Below, piece after piece: positions 10,675-22,637 of a stretch of DNA of 64,000 nucleotides (position 1 is the first letter of the stretch; every line of letters begins with the position of its first letter). The position numbers and the translations under genes are program-made. The DNA is taken from positions 47,359,409-47,423,408 of the forward strand of contig CM035151.1 in assembly GCA_020205615.1 (NCBI GenBank), read 5' to 3'. Under the pieces are notes generated by a model. It was given only the letters and a program-made list of their open reading frames with translations, did not search any database and was not told the origin of the DNA. Origin of the DNA: Panax quinquefolius. Lineage: Eukaryota; Streptophyta; Magnoliopsida; Apiales; Araliaceae.

Positions 10675-10890
10675 GGGTTACTATTCATGAGTTCTTATTC
10701 ACGAGTTACTATTCATGAGTTCTTATTCACGATTCTTATTCACGAGTACTATTAATGAAGCGTGAAGATGTTTTTTGTGGAATTTCTATCTTTTGGTGTC
10801 GGATTTACTATTCATGTATACGGTCTTATTCACGTATCTGCCTTTATTCACGATATCTGGCACTATTCACGTATCGATTTTTATTCACAA
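10675..10890 (+). repeat. TATTCA(C/T)G repeat field
   Basis: About a dozen imperfect copies of an octamer like TATTCACG or TATTCATG, spaced 10-25 bp, downstream of the TATA box. Copy number and order differ slightly from the field in the 3' LTR (about 18080-18305). Confidence 0.8.
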
Positions 10891-11119
10891 AAAATAAAAT
10901 TTCTTCTTTTTTGTCAAAACATCTATTTTGGATACTAGCTTTGATTGTATCCATGTTTTGATCATTCTTGAATTTTACACCACTTGTGATTATTTTTGGG
11001 GTATTGTTGGACATGGATAAAACAAAGTACGAATCCTTAATCCTTAATCCTTGTCATTTTGTTTTCTTTGGATTCGTTTCTTTAAAATATTTTCATCATC
11101 CTTAGTCTTAAATGATGAT

Positions 11120-11302
11120 ATTATTGAATATCTTTGGCACGTAGTGCAAAGATGAATGATTTCTGAAGAATATTTGGGCTTGTAGTGCAAAGATGAAGTG
11201 TTGATTCATGGAAGAATATCTTTGGCTGTAGTGCAAAGATGAGCAGTGTTTAAATGAACATGACCGGTGATGAATATCTTTGGGCTGTAGTGCAAAGATG
11301 AA
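11120..11302 (+). repeat. Four stem-loop repeats (ATCTTTG...CAAAGAT)
   Basis: Units of about 50-65 bp, each with ATCTTTG, a loop around GTAGTG and CAAAGAT; clear at 11130, 11218 and 11276, degenerate at about 11170. Stem of 7 bp with a loop of about 9 bases. Downstream of the TATA box, so part of the RNA leader. Confidence 0.8.
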
Positions 11303-11847
11303 TATTTGATTCGAGATGTATATTGATTGTTGTTACTGAGGATAAAAGATGAGCGATGAACTTTTAAATTCATACATAGAAGATAGTAGTTTGCATTCTC
11401 TACTTAACTCTTCTAATGAATTATTATTTCATTGCGAATATTGATTGAAAATTTGTTGTCTATTGTATTCTATTAAATTTTTCCTGTTGAAGACTAACGA
11501 TAATTTGTTGTATATTATCTTAGTCATAATATTCTTTCTTGAGCTAGTTGAGCTCACCCTTTTCCTTTTGTTCCATTCTTCTCGGGAGGCGAGAATATAG
11601 CGAGCGATGCAGTGGGGTATGGAATGAAGGTTTTAGAAAGGATTGTTTAGTAGTCCTCACCATTTTTGTAAAATAATGTATCGATAAATGTGATGAGGAT
11701 TTATGTGAGTATAAATATTGTCTAGAAGATAATATTTGTATTTAAACTCACGATTTCTTGTTGTAATAATAAAGTTGTAGTTGTTTACGTACCATGTATT
11801 GACATTTCGAGAATGGGTGATGTATACCTATTTTGGGGGCGTCGCGG

Positions 11848-11860
11848 TTGGTATCGAGCT
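11848..11860 (+). promoter_or_regulatory. Gypsy-1 primer binding site
   Basis: TTGGTATCGAGC two bases after the LTR. It is the initiator-Met-tRNA site TGGTATCAGAGC apart from a CAG-to-CG loss, and the same reading occurs in gypsy-2. Confidence 0.75.
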
Positions 11861-12017
11861 TAGGGATATGATCTCTGGCGGAGATCGGGGAATAGAACTA
11901 GGAGGGAGAGGCGAGTAAATCCTCCGCTAGTGTGTCCTACCTAAGCTTATTTGTTAGTTAGTCGATTATATAGGGATATTATGTGATATATTGATTTCCT
12001 TAATTAACCCTTGTTTT

Positions 12018-13150
12018 ATGGCGGTATTTGAGAATGTCATTGAGAATATTATGATGGAGTAAATGAGGCCAGTGGAGATGCTGTACTTTACCAACGAGGG
12101 AGAGCGTGCAACAGTGGCAATGTTCTCTCCTGTGAACAACACCCTTTGAAAGCGAGATGATGAGCGAGGGGATGTTTAGAAGCTTTTTGCGGTTCATACG
12201 AAAATCGAGGCGAGGAGACTTCGTGTTCAAAATCTGAGGAGGAAATGATAGCAATTCACGGGTTGTCACCCAAGCGATTCAAAGAGTTGGGACCACGAAT
12301 TTAAGGAAAGCCGGATCCGATCATGGCGGAAACATGGGTCAAACAAATTACCAAGATATTCGATGTCTTGGGATGCGGAGAACAGAAGGTTCCATTCGCC
12401 ACCTTTATGTTAAAGTGGCGGCGGACTCTTTGGTGGGAGTGCGTGAAGCGTACCCATCCACCCTTTTCGGCGTATGTCTTGGGAGGCGTTGAGAGACTAT
12501 TTAATGACAAATACTTTCACGAAAGTGTTCGTCATATGAAGGAAGTGGAGTTCATCAGTTAGAAAGCAAAACAACATGGCGGTGTCTCGATGCGAGGCAA
12601 AGTTTGCGAGTTATCGAGTTTGCACCTCATTTGGTGGAGAATGAGGAGCGTATACGCGGATGTTTCTTAGAGGTTTTGAAACCGGCATACGTCGATATCT
12701 CATTTCTCATAAACTTTCTCTTTATTCGAGATGTTGTAATGAGGGCTCAATTATTAGGCGAGATAACGAGTACAGTCGGTTGAGGACCATAACCGAGGAT
12801 CGTACCGAGAGATGGCGGTCAGCAGAATAATGATAACTGCGGAGAGAAAGCAGAAGACGGACGAAATGGTAACCACTCTGGTGGTAATCATAGTCGTGAA
12901 AAGCAGAAGAAGCGAGTCGGGAGGAGATTTTTAAAGAGGAGATTTAACAACGACTATGTGAAGACGCAGCGGTCTGCGTGACAAGCGGTTCTAAGGGAGG
13001 AGAAACGACCACCCATATATATGCTACAATCATCTTGGAAAAGAGGGACATATCGGTCAAGCGCCCTACAACGATTCAAGGTATGCTATAGTTGTGGAAA
13101 GGAAGGACATATCGCTTTCGAGATTATGCTGTAGCGAAACCTAGTTCAAT
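12018..13150 (+). pseudogene. gag: Gypsy-1 gag, frameshifted
   Basis: Ty3/gypsy capsid and nucleocapsid. The most readable stretch, 12323-12562 (79 aa), holds WVKQITKIFDVLGC, KVPFATFMLK and FNDKYFHESVRHMKEVEF, as in the retrotransposon gag domain. The start at 12018 is the first ATG in a compatible position. At about 13020-13060 is a degenerate, and at 13083-13124 a clearer, zinc knuckle (CYSCGKEGHIA) whose last Cys is lost at a local scramble. Several frame breaks. Gag would form the particle and bind RNA. Confidence 0.8.
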
Positions 13151-13229
13151 GGGGACGGTGACTCAAAAGATGTCGAGAAAAGTCAAAGTCAACGATTAGG
13201 GAAGAAGCGTTTGTTGTGACTTGTCATAA

Positions 13230-13490
13230 TCGAGGAACCCAAGCGAGGTGATCACGGGTAAGCTATTTATAAATTCTTGCGAAGTTTATACCTTACTTGA
13301 TCTGGGTGCTACCCATTCATTTTATCTCTCTGCATGTGCTCAGCGTTTAAACTTGACTCAGGAGAAATTAGACTTTGACCTATCTGTGGAAACTCCGTTA
13401 GGAGAAACTTTCATCACATCCTTTGTTTATAAATCTTGTTTGATTCAAGTTGGCACCATCACCTTACTGTTGACCTTATCTCTTTAAAGA
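13230..13490 (+). pseudogene. Gypsy-1 protease domain
   Basis: Retropepsin-like segment; 79-aa reading 13248-13487. The active-site motif reads LLDLGATHSF where the family has D-S/T-G, so the Ser/Thr is replaced by Leu. The change is in a CAG-like context and could be real or technical. It would cut the polyprotein. Confidence 0.75.
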
Positions 13491-13849
13491 TACTTGCTTT
13501 TGATGTGATTTTAGGGATTGATTGGTTAACTTACTCATCATGCCAAAATTGATTGTTTTCGTAAGGTTGTTAGTTTTCATATTTCTAACCAACTTTGTTA
13601 TGCAATTCAAACAACTAAACCATTAAAATCAATCACTATCATATCTAATCATAAAGCTATTCGTTTATTGAAAAGCGGATGTCAAGCTTTCTTAGCCCAT
13701 GTTATGGATTTGAATAAAGACACGTCAAATTTGAATAATATTCTGTTGTTATTGACTTTCTGACGTATTTTCGAAGAACTTCGGTCTACCCCGAGCGTGA
13801 AGTTGAATTCTTTATTGATCTTGAACAAGTACAAAGCCCATTTCTAAAA

Positions 13850-14470
13850 CCCCATATCGAATGGCTCTATTGAACTTCAGGAGTTAAAGGTCCAACAACG
13901 AGAATTGTTGGACATCGGTTTCATTCGATCTAGTACATCTCCTTGGGGTGCTCTGTTTTATTTGTAAAAAAAAGAAAGGCGGGAGTATGCGACTTTTGTA
14001 TTGACTATCGGGAATTGAACCATGTCACCATCAAGAATAGGTATCCTCTACCTCGTATTGATGACTTGTTTGACCCGATTCTGAGGGCACAATTCTTTTC
14101 AAAAATCGATCTTCGATTACGGATATCATCAATTTGAAATTTAGGCGAGGATATTCAAAAGCCTTGAGAACTTCGGTATGGGCATTATGAATTCTTAGTC
14201 ATGTCTTTCGGACTAACTAATGCTCCTGCTGGCTTTCATGGATATGATGAACCAAGTATTCAAGGAATATTTGGATCGGTTCGTTGTTGTCTTTATTGAT
14301 GACATCCTTATATATTCCAAAAGTCGTGAAGATCATGAGCACCATTTGAAATTTGGTACTCCAAAGGCCGTGAAAACCAACTATATGCCAAATTGAAGAA
14401 ATCGAGTTACGGCTTGAGGAAGTAGCCTTTCTTGGGCGTATGGTGTCAAAACATGGAGTATCTGTTGATC
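13850..14470 (+). pseudogene. pol: Gypsy-1 reverse transcriptase, frameshifted
   Basis: Ordered RT motifs: CIDYRELN and [14 protein letters not shown] (13995-14085), FSKIDLR (about 14097), [12 protein letters not shown] (about 14180) and the catalytic box [16 protein letters not shown] (about 14292), which is intact. Frame changes at about 13950, 14120, 14170 and 14350. It makes cDNA from element RNA primed at 11848. Confidence 0.85.
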
Positions 14471-14689
14471 CGTGAAGATTGAAGCAATCAAAGTTGAGAA
14501 CAAAGAAGTCGGTGTTGAAATACGTAGCTTTTGGGCTTATTTGGTTATTATCGGAGATTCGTGGAAGGGTTTTCTCGAATCGCTACTCCATTAACTCGGC
14601 TAACTTTCGAAAGGATCTGAAATTCGTTTGGAGGCGAAGAATGCGAGAAAAGTTTCCAAGAGCTTAAGAGGAGACTTATTTATTTTGTT

Positions 14690-15075
14690 CTAACAATACC
14701 ATCTGGTTCGGATGGATTTGTTATCTCTGACGATGCTTGAGCAAAGGGTTAGGATGTGTTCTCATGCAGCATGGGAAAGTCATAGCCTATGCCTCGCGAC
14801 AACTTAAAGAGTATGAGAGGAATTATCCTACTCATGATCTAGAGTTAGCGGTGATCGTTTTCAGCGCTAAAGATATGGAGGCACTATCTATATGGGGAGA
14901 AAGTGGAGATATATTAGGACCATAAAAAGCCTTAAATATTTCTTCACTCACAAAAAGAACTCAACATGGCGGCGTGACGTTGGCTCGAGCTATTGAAAGA
15001 CTACGACCACACTATTATTGATACCATCTGGTAAAAGCGAGCGTGGTGGTGGCGCATTGAGTAGAAGATCATATA
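14690..15075 (+). pseudogene. pol: Gypsy-1 RNase H domain
   Basis: [20 protein letters not shown] and [13 protein letters not shown] at 14737-14925, the typical Ty3/gypsy RNase H core; a shifted frame then continues with SLKYF and the tail. Removes RNA from the RNA-DNA hybrid. Confidence 0.85.
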
Positions 15076-15179
15076 CGAGGAGCGAGTGCGATGATGTCAA
15101 GTATCGCGTAGAGCCAACTTTAATAGAAAAAGTTAAGGTTGCTCAAGCCCGCGGGCCGGGAGGCGTCGTATGAAGAAGA

Positions 15180-16555
15180 AAGTACAAGAAGGAGCTATTA
15201 GGGCGAGAATTGATGAAGAAGGAATACTTGAGTCCACTCTGAGACTTTGTGTTTCTAACGACTACGATTTGAAGTACAAGATTATGATGGAGGCACACAA
15301 TACACCATTTGCAATCCATCTGGAAGTACTAAAATGTATCGTGATCTTGACATACATTTTGGTGGAATAATATGAAGAGAGAGATTGCAAAGTTTATCTC
15401 GATGTGTTTAACTTGCCAGCGTGTAAAGGCGAGCATCTAGTACCTAAGGGTCCGTTGCAACCACTTGAGATTAGGAATGGAAGTGGGAACACATTACCAT
15501 GGATTTTTGTTACGGGTCTTCCTACGGTTTCTCAAGGCATCAATGCTATTTGGGTTATTGTTGATAGATTAACCAAGTGCGCTCATTTCTTGCCGTCGTC
15601 GGAGACTTATTCCTTGAGCGTCTTGCTAGTATATACGTAAATGAGATTGTGAGGTTGCATGGCATGCCTATATCCATAGTTTGGATCGTGACCCAAGATT
15701 CACTTCAAGATTTTGGGTTAGCTTGCAAAAAGCTATGGAGCGCAGTTTGCGATTTAGTTGGCATACCATCCCCAAGCAGACGAGACAATCGAGAGAGGAC
15801 TATTCAAACTCTTGAAGATTTATTAAGACTACGTGTCCTAGACTTCAAGGGTAGTTGGGATAAGTATTTACCATTGGTGGAATTCTCCTACAACAACGAT
15901 TATCGAGTGCAAGTATAGGTGTGGCTCCATTGAAGCATTATATGGGCCGAAAATGTCGTTCTCGATATGTTGGGATGAGGTGGGTGAAGCAACATTGTTG
16001 GGACCCGAGTTAATACGTATGACTCTGAAAAGATCCAAATAATTCGACAGCGTATACAAAGCGGCTCAAGATCGACAAAAGAGTTATGCGGATCTTCATC
16101 GAAAGGGCGTGGAATTTAATGTAGGGGATCATGTATTGTTGCGAGTTGCTCCATGGAAGGGAGTTACAAGATTTGGGAAGAGAGGAAAGCTCGATCCACG
16201 ATTTATTGGTCCATTTCAAATTCTTGACCGAGTAGGAAATGTAGCCTATAGACTTGCGTTACCTCAAAGTATGTCTCGTGTTCATAATGTGTTTCACATA
16301 TCGTACTTCGTAAATATGTGAAAGACCCGAACCACGTTATTGAGTTAGAAAGCGGGACGAGATAGTAGAAGACTTAACGTGTGAGGAGGTACTATCAAGA
16401 TCTTGGATAGGAAGGAGCATGTCCCTACGCATGAAAAGGTCATACCACAAGTTAAAGTTTTGTGGAGGAATCATGCTTATAGAGGAAATGACACGGGAAT
16501 TGGAAAGCGGAAATGAAAGCGAGGTATCCTCACCTTTTGAAAAACACCATGTCGT
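15180..16555 (+). pseudogene. pol: Gypsy-1 integrase with C-terminal extension
   Basis: Zinc-binding region around 15380-15430 (CLTCQRVK in a shifted frame); core with VTGLPTVSQGINAIWVIVD (about 15510) and EFSYNN (about 15880); C-terminal part 16109-16321 with GDHVLLRVAPWKGV, GPFQILDRVG and SRVHNVFHIS, intact over 70 aa. The final 16330-16555 has PQVKVLWRNHA, like the chromodomain-type end of Tekay/Del elements. Frame breaks at several points. It inserts the cDNA; such C-terminal domains bias insertion toward heterochromatin (family knowledge), in line with this setting. Confidence 0.8.
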
Positions 16556-16582
16556 CACGTCGATTTTCGAGGACGAAATTTC

Positions 16583-16596
16583 ATAAGGAGGGAGGT
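16583..16596 (+). promoter_or_regulatory. Gypsy-1 polypurine tract
   Basis: ATAAGGAGGGAGGT immediately before the TG of the 3' LTR. The same tract, with two changes, lies beside the gypsy-2 3' LTR. Confidence 0.85.
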
Positions 16597-17815
16597 TGTA
16601 AGACCGAAATTTTTTTAAATAAAAGGAATTTCCTTTATTTATTATTTTGAAATAATAAGGGTTGATTTGATTAATGTGGATAGTTAAGGGTTAAATCATA
16701 AATATTTCAAAATAAGCAAGTGGTTATAAAATATTCATTTTGTCGGGGAATATTAGTTTGGTCGTGGAATATTAAATCTTTGTCGGGGAATATTAAATGC
16801 TGACACTTGACCATGTATGTGGGCCCCATGCGGAAAGCGATTGGATGAAGAAAGCGACAAATATAAGTTGGTTAAAAATAACAGGCGTAGTTATTCACAA
16901 TTAAAATTGTTGGAATACCGGTGGTTAAAATACTGATGTCTGGCGTGGTTGCGATGATGCTTTACGGTATTGCTGTATTGTTGAATTATTGATCCTTACG
17001 TGAAAAGCACTTACTCGATAATTTTCACGATGAATTCTTATTGATATTTTATTTTATTGATTCGATAATTCTTTGCGTTGATATTTTATATTATTGTTGT
17101 TCGATAATTGTCCTTGCACATTATCTCCATTATCGGATCAATAATTCATATTATTTAAATAATATTATTAGATAGCATTATTGGCAATGTCTAGAAAGTT
17201 ACATCGAGGAGAGGTTTGGTCACCTAATTGCTTGGCCGATGAAGGAGAAATCCTTATCGGAAAGCCCCTCTTTCAGGAGGCGGCACTGGTTGTCATAATT
17301 GTGATTACGTAATATTATTTGTGAATAATTAATTATTGATTCATATGATAAAGAAATATTTATTTTATGTGGATATAAATGATGGATTTATTTATGTGGT
17401 TATAAATGAAGAAATTATTGTTGAGGTGTTTTATCGGTATTTTGCAGTTGGAGGTATAAAAAAATTAAATCGGGGTTTTGAGATATATTGCGGGGATTAT
17501 AATTTTTAATCCAAATAGTTGGATAATGGTAATTTTGGGTATGTTATACATACATAAGTTGAGTATATGTCCACAAATTTTGAGCGAATTAAAAATGCAC
17601 GAATGATTTGTTATGAATTTTAAGAGGTGTACGATTAGGAAATTAGGGTTATAATTGATTTTGGTGGAAAATTCTAGAATTGAGTGGGCCCCACTTGTGG
17701 TTGGTGAAGAAATGTGCTGAATTTTATTTCAAATGTGGTGGGTGGCAATAGTAGCGAGGTAAAGCCATCGGTAAAGTCGAAGTCTGCTTGGCGGGCTAAC
17801 ATTTTCTATAAATAG

Positions 17816-17825
17816 AGAGGCTAAG
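17816..17825 (+). promoter_or_regulatory. TATA box of the gypsy-1 3' LTR
   Basis: CTATAAATAG, same position as 10391 in the 5' LTR. Confidence 0.7.
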
Positions 17826-18079
17826 TTAGAATTGAAAATCACACGAAACAAAGTTTTCTCTCTTCTCTCTCTATATTATTGAGCGTATTTTGTGAGTATT
17901 TAGATACTTTGAGAGTTCTTTATTGATTACAAGTTTCATGACATCACTTGAGCCTTTCCTTAGAAATCTTGATTCTTTGAGGTAAGGGATGTTATTTTTT
18001 CTCAAATGATATTAATTCTTGATATCATTATCTTTGAAATATTGTTGGTACTTTTTATCAAATTTGGAACTTTTTCATG

Positions 18080-18305
18080 TATGGGGTTACTATTCATGAG
18101 TTACTATTCACGAGTTACTATTCATGAGTTCTTATTCACGAGTTCTTATTCACGAGTACTATTCATGAAGCGTGAAGATGTTTTTTTGTGGAATTTCTAT
18201 CTTTTGGTGTCGGATTTACTATTCATGTATACGGTCTTATTTCACGTATCTGGCCACTATTCACGATATCTGGCACTTATTCACGTATCGACACTATTCA
18301 CCAAA
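18080..18305 (+). repeat. TATTCA(C/T)G repeat field, 3' LTR copy
   Basis: Counterpart of 10675-10890, with slightly different copy order. Confidence 0.8.
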
Positions 18306-18539
18306 AAAATAAAATTTCTTCTTTTTGTCCAAAACATCTATTTTGGATACTAGCTTTGATTGTATCCATGTTTTGATCATTCTTGAATTTTACACCACTT
18401 GTGATTATTTTTGGGGTATTGTTGGACATGGATAAAACAAAAAGTACGAATCCTTAATCCTTAATCCTTGTCATTTTGTTTCCTTTGGATTCGTTCTTTA
18501 AAAATATTTTCATCATCCTCGGTCTTAAATGATGATATT

Positions 18540-18725
18540 ATTGAATATCTTTGGCTGTAGTGCAAAGATGAATGATTTCTGAAGAATATCTTTGGCTGTA
18601 GTGCAAAGATGAATGAATGAACATGAATGGAAGAATATCTTTGGCTTTTGTAGTGCAAAGATGAGCAGTGTTTAAATGAACATGACCGGTGATGAATATC
18701 TTTGGCTGTAGTGCAAAGATGAATA
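18540..18725 (+). repeat. Stem-loop repeats, 3' LTR copy
   Basis: Four ATCTTTG...CAAAGAT units at about 18546, 18597, 18635 and 18696; counterpart of 11120-11302. Confidence 0.8.
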
Positions 18726-19267
18726 TTTGATTCGGATGTATATTGATTGTTATTCTTACGGGGATAAAAGATGAGCGATGAACTTTTAAATTCATACATA
18801 GAAGATAGTAGTTTGCATTCTCTACTTAACTCTTCTAATGAATTATTATTTTCATTGCGAATATTGATTGAAAATTTGTTGTCTATTGTATTCTATTAAA
18901 TTTTTCCTGTTGAAGACTAACGATAATTTGTTGTATATTATCTTAGTCATAATATTCTTTCTTGAGCTAGTTGAGCTCACCTTTTCCTTTTTGTTCCATT
19001 CTTCTCGGGAGGCGAGAATATAGCGATGCGAGTCGGGGTATGGAATGAAGGTTTTAGAAAGGATTGTTTAGTAGTCCTCACCATTTTTGTAAAATAATGT
19101 ATCGATAAATGTGATGAGGATTTATGTGAGTATAAATATTATGCAGAAGATAATATTTGTATTTAAACTCACGATTTTACTTTTGTAATAATAAAGTTGT
19201 AGTTGTTTCTGTACCATGTATTGACAACTCAGAATGGGTGATGTATACCTATTTTGGGGGTGTCACA

Positions 19268-19272
19268 ACTAT
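19268..19272. repeat. Target-site duplication ACTAT, right of gypsy-1
   Basis: Pairs with 9154-9158. Confidence 0.95.
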
Positions 19273-20880
19273 CTCTATAGTGATTTCCCATCTTTCAATG
19301 ATTCTAATAATCAAATGAAAGTGCCACAACACATGTTTAGATCCAAGATGAGACTTAGGAACTATTCTAGTTACGTAATGAACTTTAATCCAAACAATCA
19401 ACTTGACTTCATTTATAGCTATATACTTTGTCTTTATCACTAAACCAAACAACTCTTTCTTTGTTTGGAACCTTTCAATTCACTTTGCACCACTATTCAA
19501 GATAACGTTTTACCTTAAAGTGGATTTTTACGTCATCTTAGTCTCGTGCGAAAAACTTGAGTGCGTAAAGCCCTCTAGTTTTAATTCAAACCCACCATGA
19601 ATATGATCACATCCTTAGTCTTGGGTTAAGCACTTTAAGATGTTTTTCAGCGACTCATAGTGAACTTCTCCGAATATGGTGATCAACATCGGTCTCGTAT
19701 ATTTCATTGCATACATGATAAGCTCACTCATGCGACCTCTTTTCGAGAGTGCTGTGGGGACTATTAAAGAGATACACTCCATAGCTCATCTACATGAGAC
19801 ATCTCTTAGAGTTTGCCATGCTAAGCGACTTTAGCATCAAATGAATATCGTTCCTTGGGTTAAGTCGAGCATCCTCTTGTATCTATCTATATAGATTTTA
19901 TCCCCAATTAAGATACTCTTCCAAATCATTCATGGAGGAATGTTTAGACAACTTTATCTTTCTTGATTGTAGCATTGGTATGTAATTTCTCATCAAGTAG
20001 TATATCAACATATAATACTAGAAATTTCACGACGCGCCCCAATCGACCCTTTTGTACACACTAGAAGTCTTACCTCATCGAATGTAACTACGGATCATCA
20101 TCTTCTATGATGTGTACCTCATCATCATCATCCATGATGAATCCATACCTCCTAGGTATCTTTGGTACTATTCGATTTATGATTCGATTTGTGGTACAAT
20201 AGTCTATCTACGGAGTTCCTCTTATTTGACTTATAGTGTTTTGTGATTCTTGAACTCTTCAAGATCTATTATTCTCCCACTAGCCCCTTCAATGATAAAC
20301 ACCTTTATCTTAGAAGGCGTGTGTTTCATGATAAACACCTTTTGCTATGTAGGATTATAGAACATATGCCCTAAACTTACTTTAGGATGTCCCACAAATC
20401 ATACATGTCAAATTTTGTCCCAAGCTTATCCTTTTGAAACCTTTTTTCACATAAGTTGGACAACCCCTTATCTTAACATACTTAAGATTAGGAATCCTCC
20501 ACATCCATAACTTTTATGGAATCTTGGGGATGGATTTTGAGGTTACCTTTTAAGTAGATATGCGACCATTTCTAGGACATGATCCTGAAGGATCTTTGGA
20601 ATGTCGATAAAATCATTATGGATGCGCACCATGTTCAAATAGGTACAATTTTTCCTTTCAGATACATCAATCAATTATTATGTATCGAGAGGCGTCCATT
20701 ATGAGAAAACCATTTGAATGATCTAGAAACTTATTGCACAAGTATTCCTTCCTTGATCCGATCAAAGAATCCTAATACTTTGCCAATTTGTTTCACTTTT
20801 GAATTCTTTGAACCTTTCAAATAATTCACACTTGTATTTCAGCAAATACACACATTCAACTCTTTGAATGATCATCTCCT
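19273..20880 (-). pseudogene. pol: copia-1 pol remnant, copy B
   Basis: Integrase (about 20880-20310), acidic linker (about 20200-20080), the RT deletion joint at about 20065, late RT and RNase H down to 19273, continuing left of gypsy-1. The RT deletion is about 120 bp larger than in copies A and G. A readable RNase H piece at 19249-19452 has VPKSHLGSKHVLWHFHLIIRIIERWE-type content. Many stops. Confidence 0.8.
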
Positions 20881-20884
20881 TTTC

Positions 20885-21300
20885 TTATACTAGATTGTTC
20901 AATTTGTAAAATTATTTTCATGTAAGTCAAGTATACAAAATTAAGTAATATTCGATTCCATACAAAACATTATTATTATAAATAGAACAACAATTGTTCT
21001 TAATTATAATACCAAAAATTTTATTGTCAACAACAAAATTGAAATAATATTTCTAACAAGAACTGAAATACAATAACAACTTATTGACTTAATAGATTTG
21101 GCCGTAGGCATTGCTAAACTGTAAGTTTCTATGGCTAATATGGCAACCTTTGCTACATTTCCCGCACATAGGATTACTTATATTTGTTTAGCTTTCTACT
21201 TCTTCTTGGTCCATTCATAAATCTATATTTATGATAACCAAAGTCGATATCCAATATCCAAGTAGAACCTTGACTTAAAGAAAAATTTATTTTAAATCAT
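20885..21300 (-). pseudogene. copia-1 protease and GAG-pre-integrase remnant, copy B
   Basis: Protease motif reads WILDIDFG where copia elements have WVLDTGCG, so the catalytic Thr-Gly is lost. It is followed by the conserved segment leading to integrase (NIISIS-like). Confidence 0.7.
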
Positions 21301-21329
21301 GAACAAATTTGTATTTATAACCGAAACTT

Positions 21330-22137
21330 CATTAAGCTTCTTTTGGTTAGCCTCTGCAAGATGCTTCTCGCAGTTTCTTTCCAGTGTCCAGGCTTAATGC
21401 AGTGGAAGCAAACTCCTTTGCTATCCGTATCAGTTTTGTTCTTATTATCCTTTGTTTATGCCTTTCTATTTACCTTCTTTGAATCGTTCTTCTTTTCAGA
21501 AGATTCTTTGGCCCCTACCAGTAAGACATGGTCTTTCTTGGTTGGAAAGTGACTCTCAACATTTTTCAACATGTTAAGCAAATCAACGAGGCTGATATCT
21601 AGCTTGTTCATATGAAAAATTCACAACAATTATGAAAGGAGTCCGGGAGTGAGGGCAAGAAAAAATCTTGGCTCAACTCTCCATCCATGACAAAACTTGT
21701 TGTCTTAATTGATCAATCAAATTGATTATGTTAAGGACTTTTATCTGTACTGTAGTGCCATTGGCCATTCTAGATCGGAAGAGCTCCTTAGATATCTGAT
21801 ATCTATTAGTTCTACTTTCTTCACCATCAACTACTTGATGTGCAGCAATATAGTAGAAGCATCCATAGTTTCATCTTGACGTTGAAGCTCGTTACTTTCG
21901 TAGATGCTTGAGCATGATGCATTGAGCCAATCGTGCATCATCTTGCCACTTTCTAAAAGTAGCAATGTCTTCCTCGGAGGCATTATGCGCAACCATTCTT
22001 GAGGATAGGCGTATTAAGGACATAAGATAGCTTTTCGACCATGAGAACTATTCTCAAATTCCTTAACCAATCCGTTTAATTGATTCTGGTTAATTTAACA
22101 TCTAATATGCTTCGCTTGATGATAGTAATTTTAGACA
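21330..22137 (-). pseudogene. gag: copia-1 gag remnant, copy B
   Basis: Start ATG at 22137 (MSKIT). Homologous to gag of copy C along its length; carries the same one-base loss after the HWK of the zinc knuckle (about 21378). Stops and shifts throughout. Confidence 0.75.
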
Positions 22138-22341
22138 TTGTAAAATTACGTAAATGAATTTGTAATTAACAACATTTTAACATACATTCTATTATTAATT
22201 ACCAAAATAAATTAGGTCTTGTTTTAAATTGGTATCTCCACTATTTTCTTCAAACTATATTACCCTCACTTATATAGTTAAAGCAAAATCTAATTAAAGA
22301 TTTGCTAGTGAGAATAAGGATCCCATTTCAAATGTATATAG

Positions 22342-22637
22342 CCTTGTGGTGACACAACAAACTATATATAAATAAATAGGTAGACAACTTTTGTCAATTA
22401 CATCAACTATCTGACTCCTTGTATTTTGCCTCTTAGATTATTTTGATCAAGTGGTGGCACATCAGAATCAAAATTATCCAAGTTAAGTCCAACCTAGCAC
22501 TCCATATATTCAAAAAGAAAAATATCATCCTTGTGGTGACACAACAAAACAATATTGTTCAATTTTCTTTATAAGCATCAAATGTGATAAATTAACATCT
22601 TAAATACTTAATACTTGCCTTGTGGTGACACAACACA
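22342..22637 (-). repeat. Three 20-base hairpin motifs, copy B leader
   Basis: CCTTGTGGTGACACAACAAA at 22342-22361 and 22529-22548; the third (22618-22637) has CACAACACAAA at its end. Confidence 0.9.

Larger units (their letters stand above)
9159..11845 (+). repeat. Gypsy-1 5' LTR
   Basis: Starts TGTAAGACCCC. The right end is read by comparison with the 3' LTR (which ends GGGGGTGTCACA); here it reads GGGGGCGTCGC, so the terminal CA is altered. It contains a TATA box at 10391, a field of TATTCACG-type repeats and four ATCTTTG/CAAAGAT hairpins downstream of it. Confidence 0.9.
9159..19267 (+). mobile_element. Gypsy-1, complete Ty3/gypsy element
   Basis: A 10,109-bp element with two near-identical LTRs (about 2.69 and 2.67 kb), primer site, gag, protease, reverse transcriptase, RNase H, integrase and polypurine tract in the Ty3/gypsy order, and a 5-bp target duplication. 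The integrase-terminal region resembles plant chromoviruses of the Tekay/Del kind (inference from the KVLWRNH-type end). The body is coding throughout but broken by many small shifts, often at CAG-like sites, some of which may be sequencing error. High LTR similarity suggests a young insertion. Confidence 0.95.
16597..19267 (+). repeat. Gypsy-1 3' LTR
   Basis: 2,671 bp, TGTAAGACC...GTCACA. TATA box at 17816. Nearly collinear with the 5' LTR; most differences are small scrambles rather than point changes. Confidence 0.92.

Noticed and set aside
12000..12269. Minus-strand ORFs within gypsy-1 (12000-12269, 12301-12510)
   Set aside because: Opposite strand of gypsy-1 gag, which shows clear domain motifs on the plus strand.
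18461..18799. 112-aa and 85-aa minus-strand ORFs with repeated SLHYKAKDI-like units
   Set aside because: Antisense translation of the ATCTTTG stem-loop repeats in the gypsy-1 LTR.
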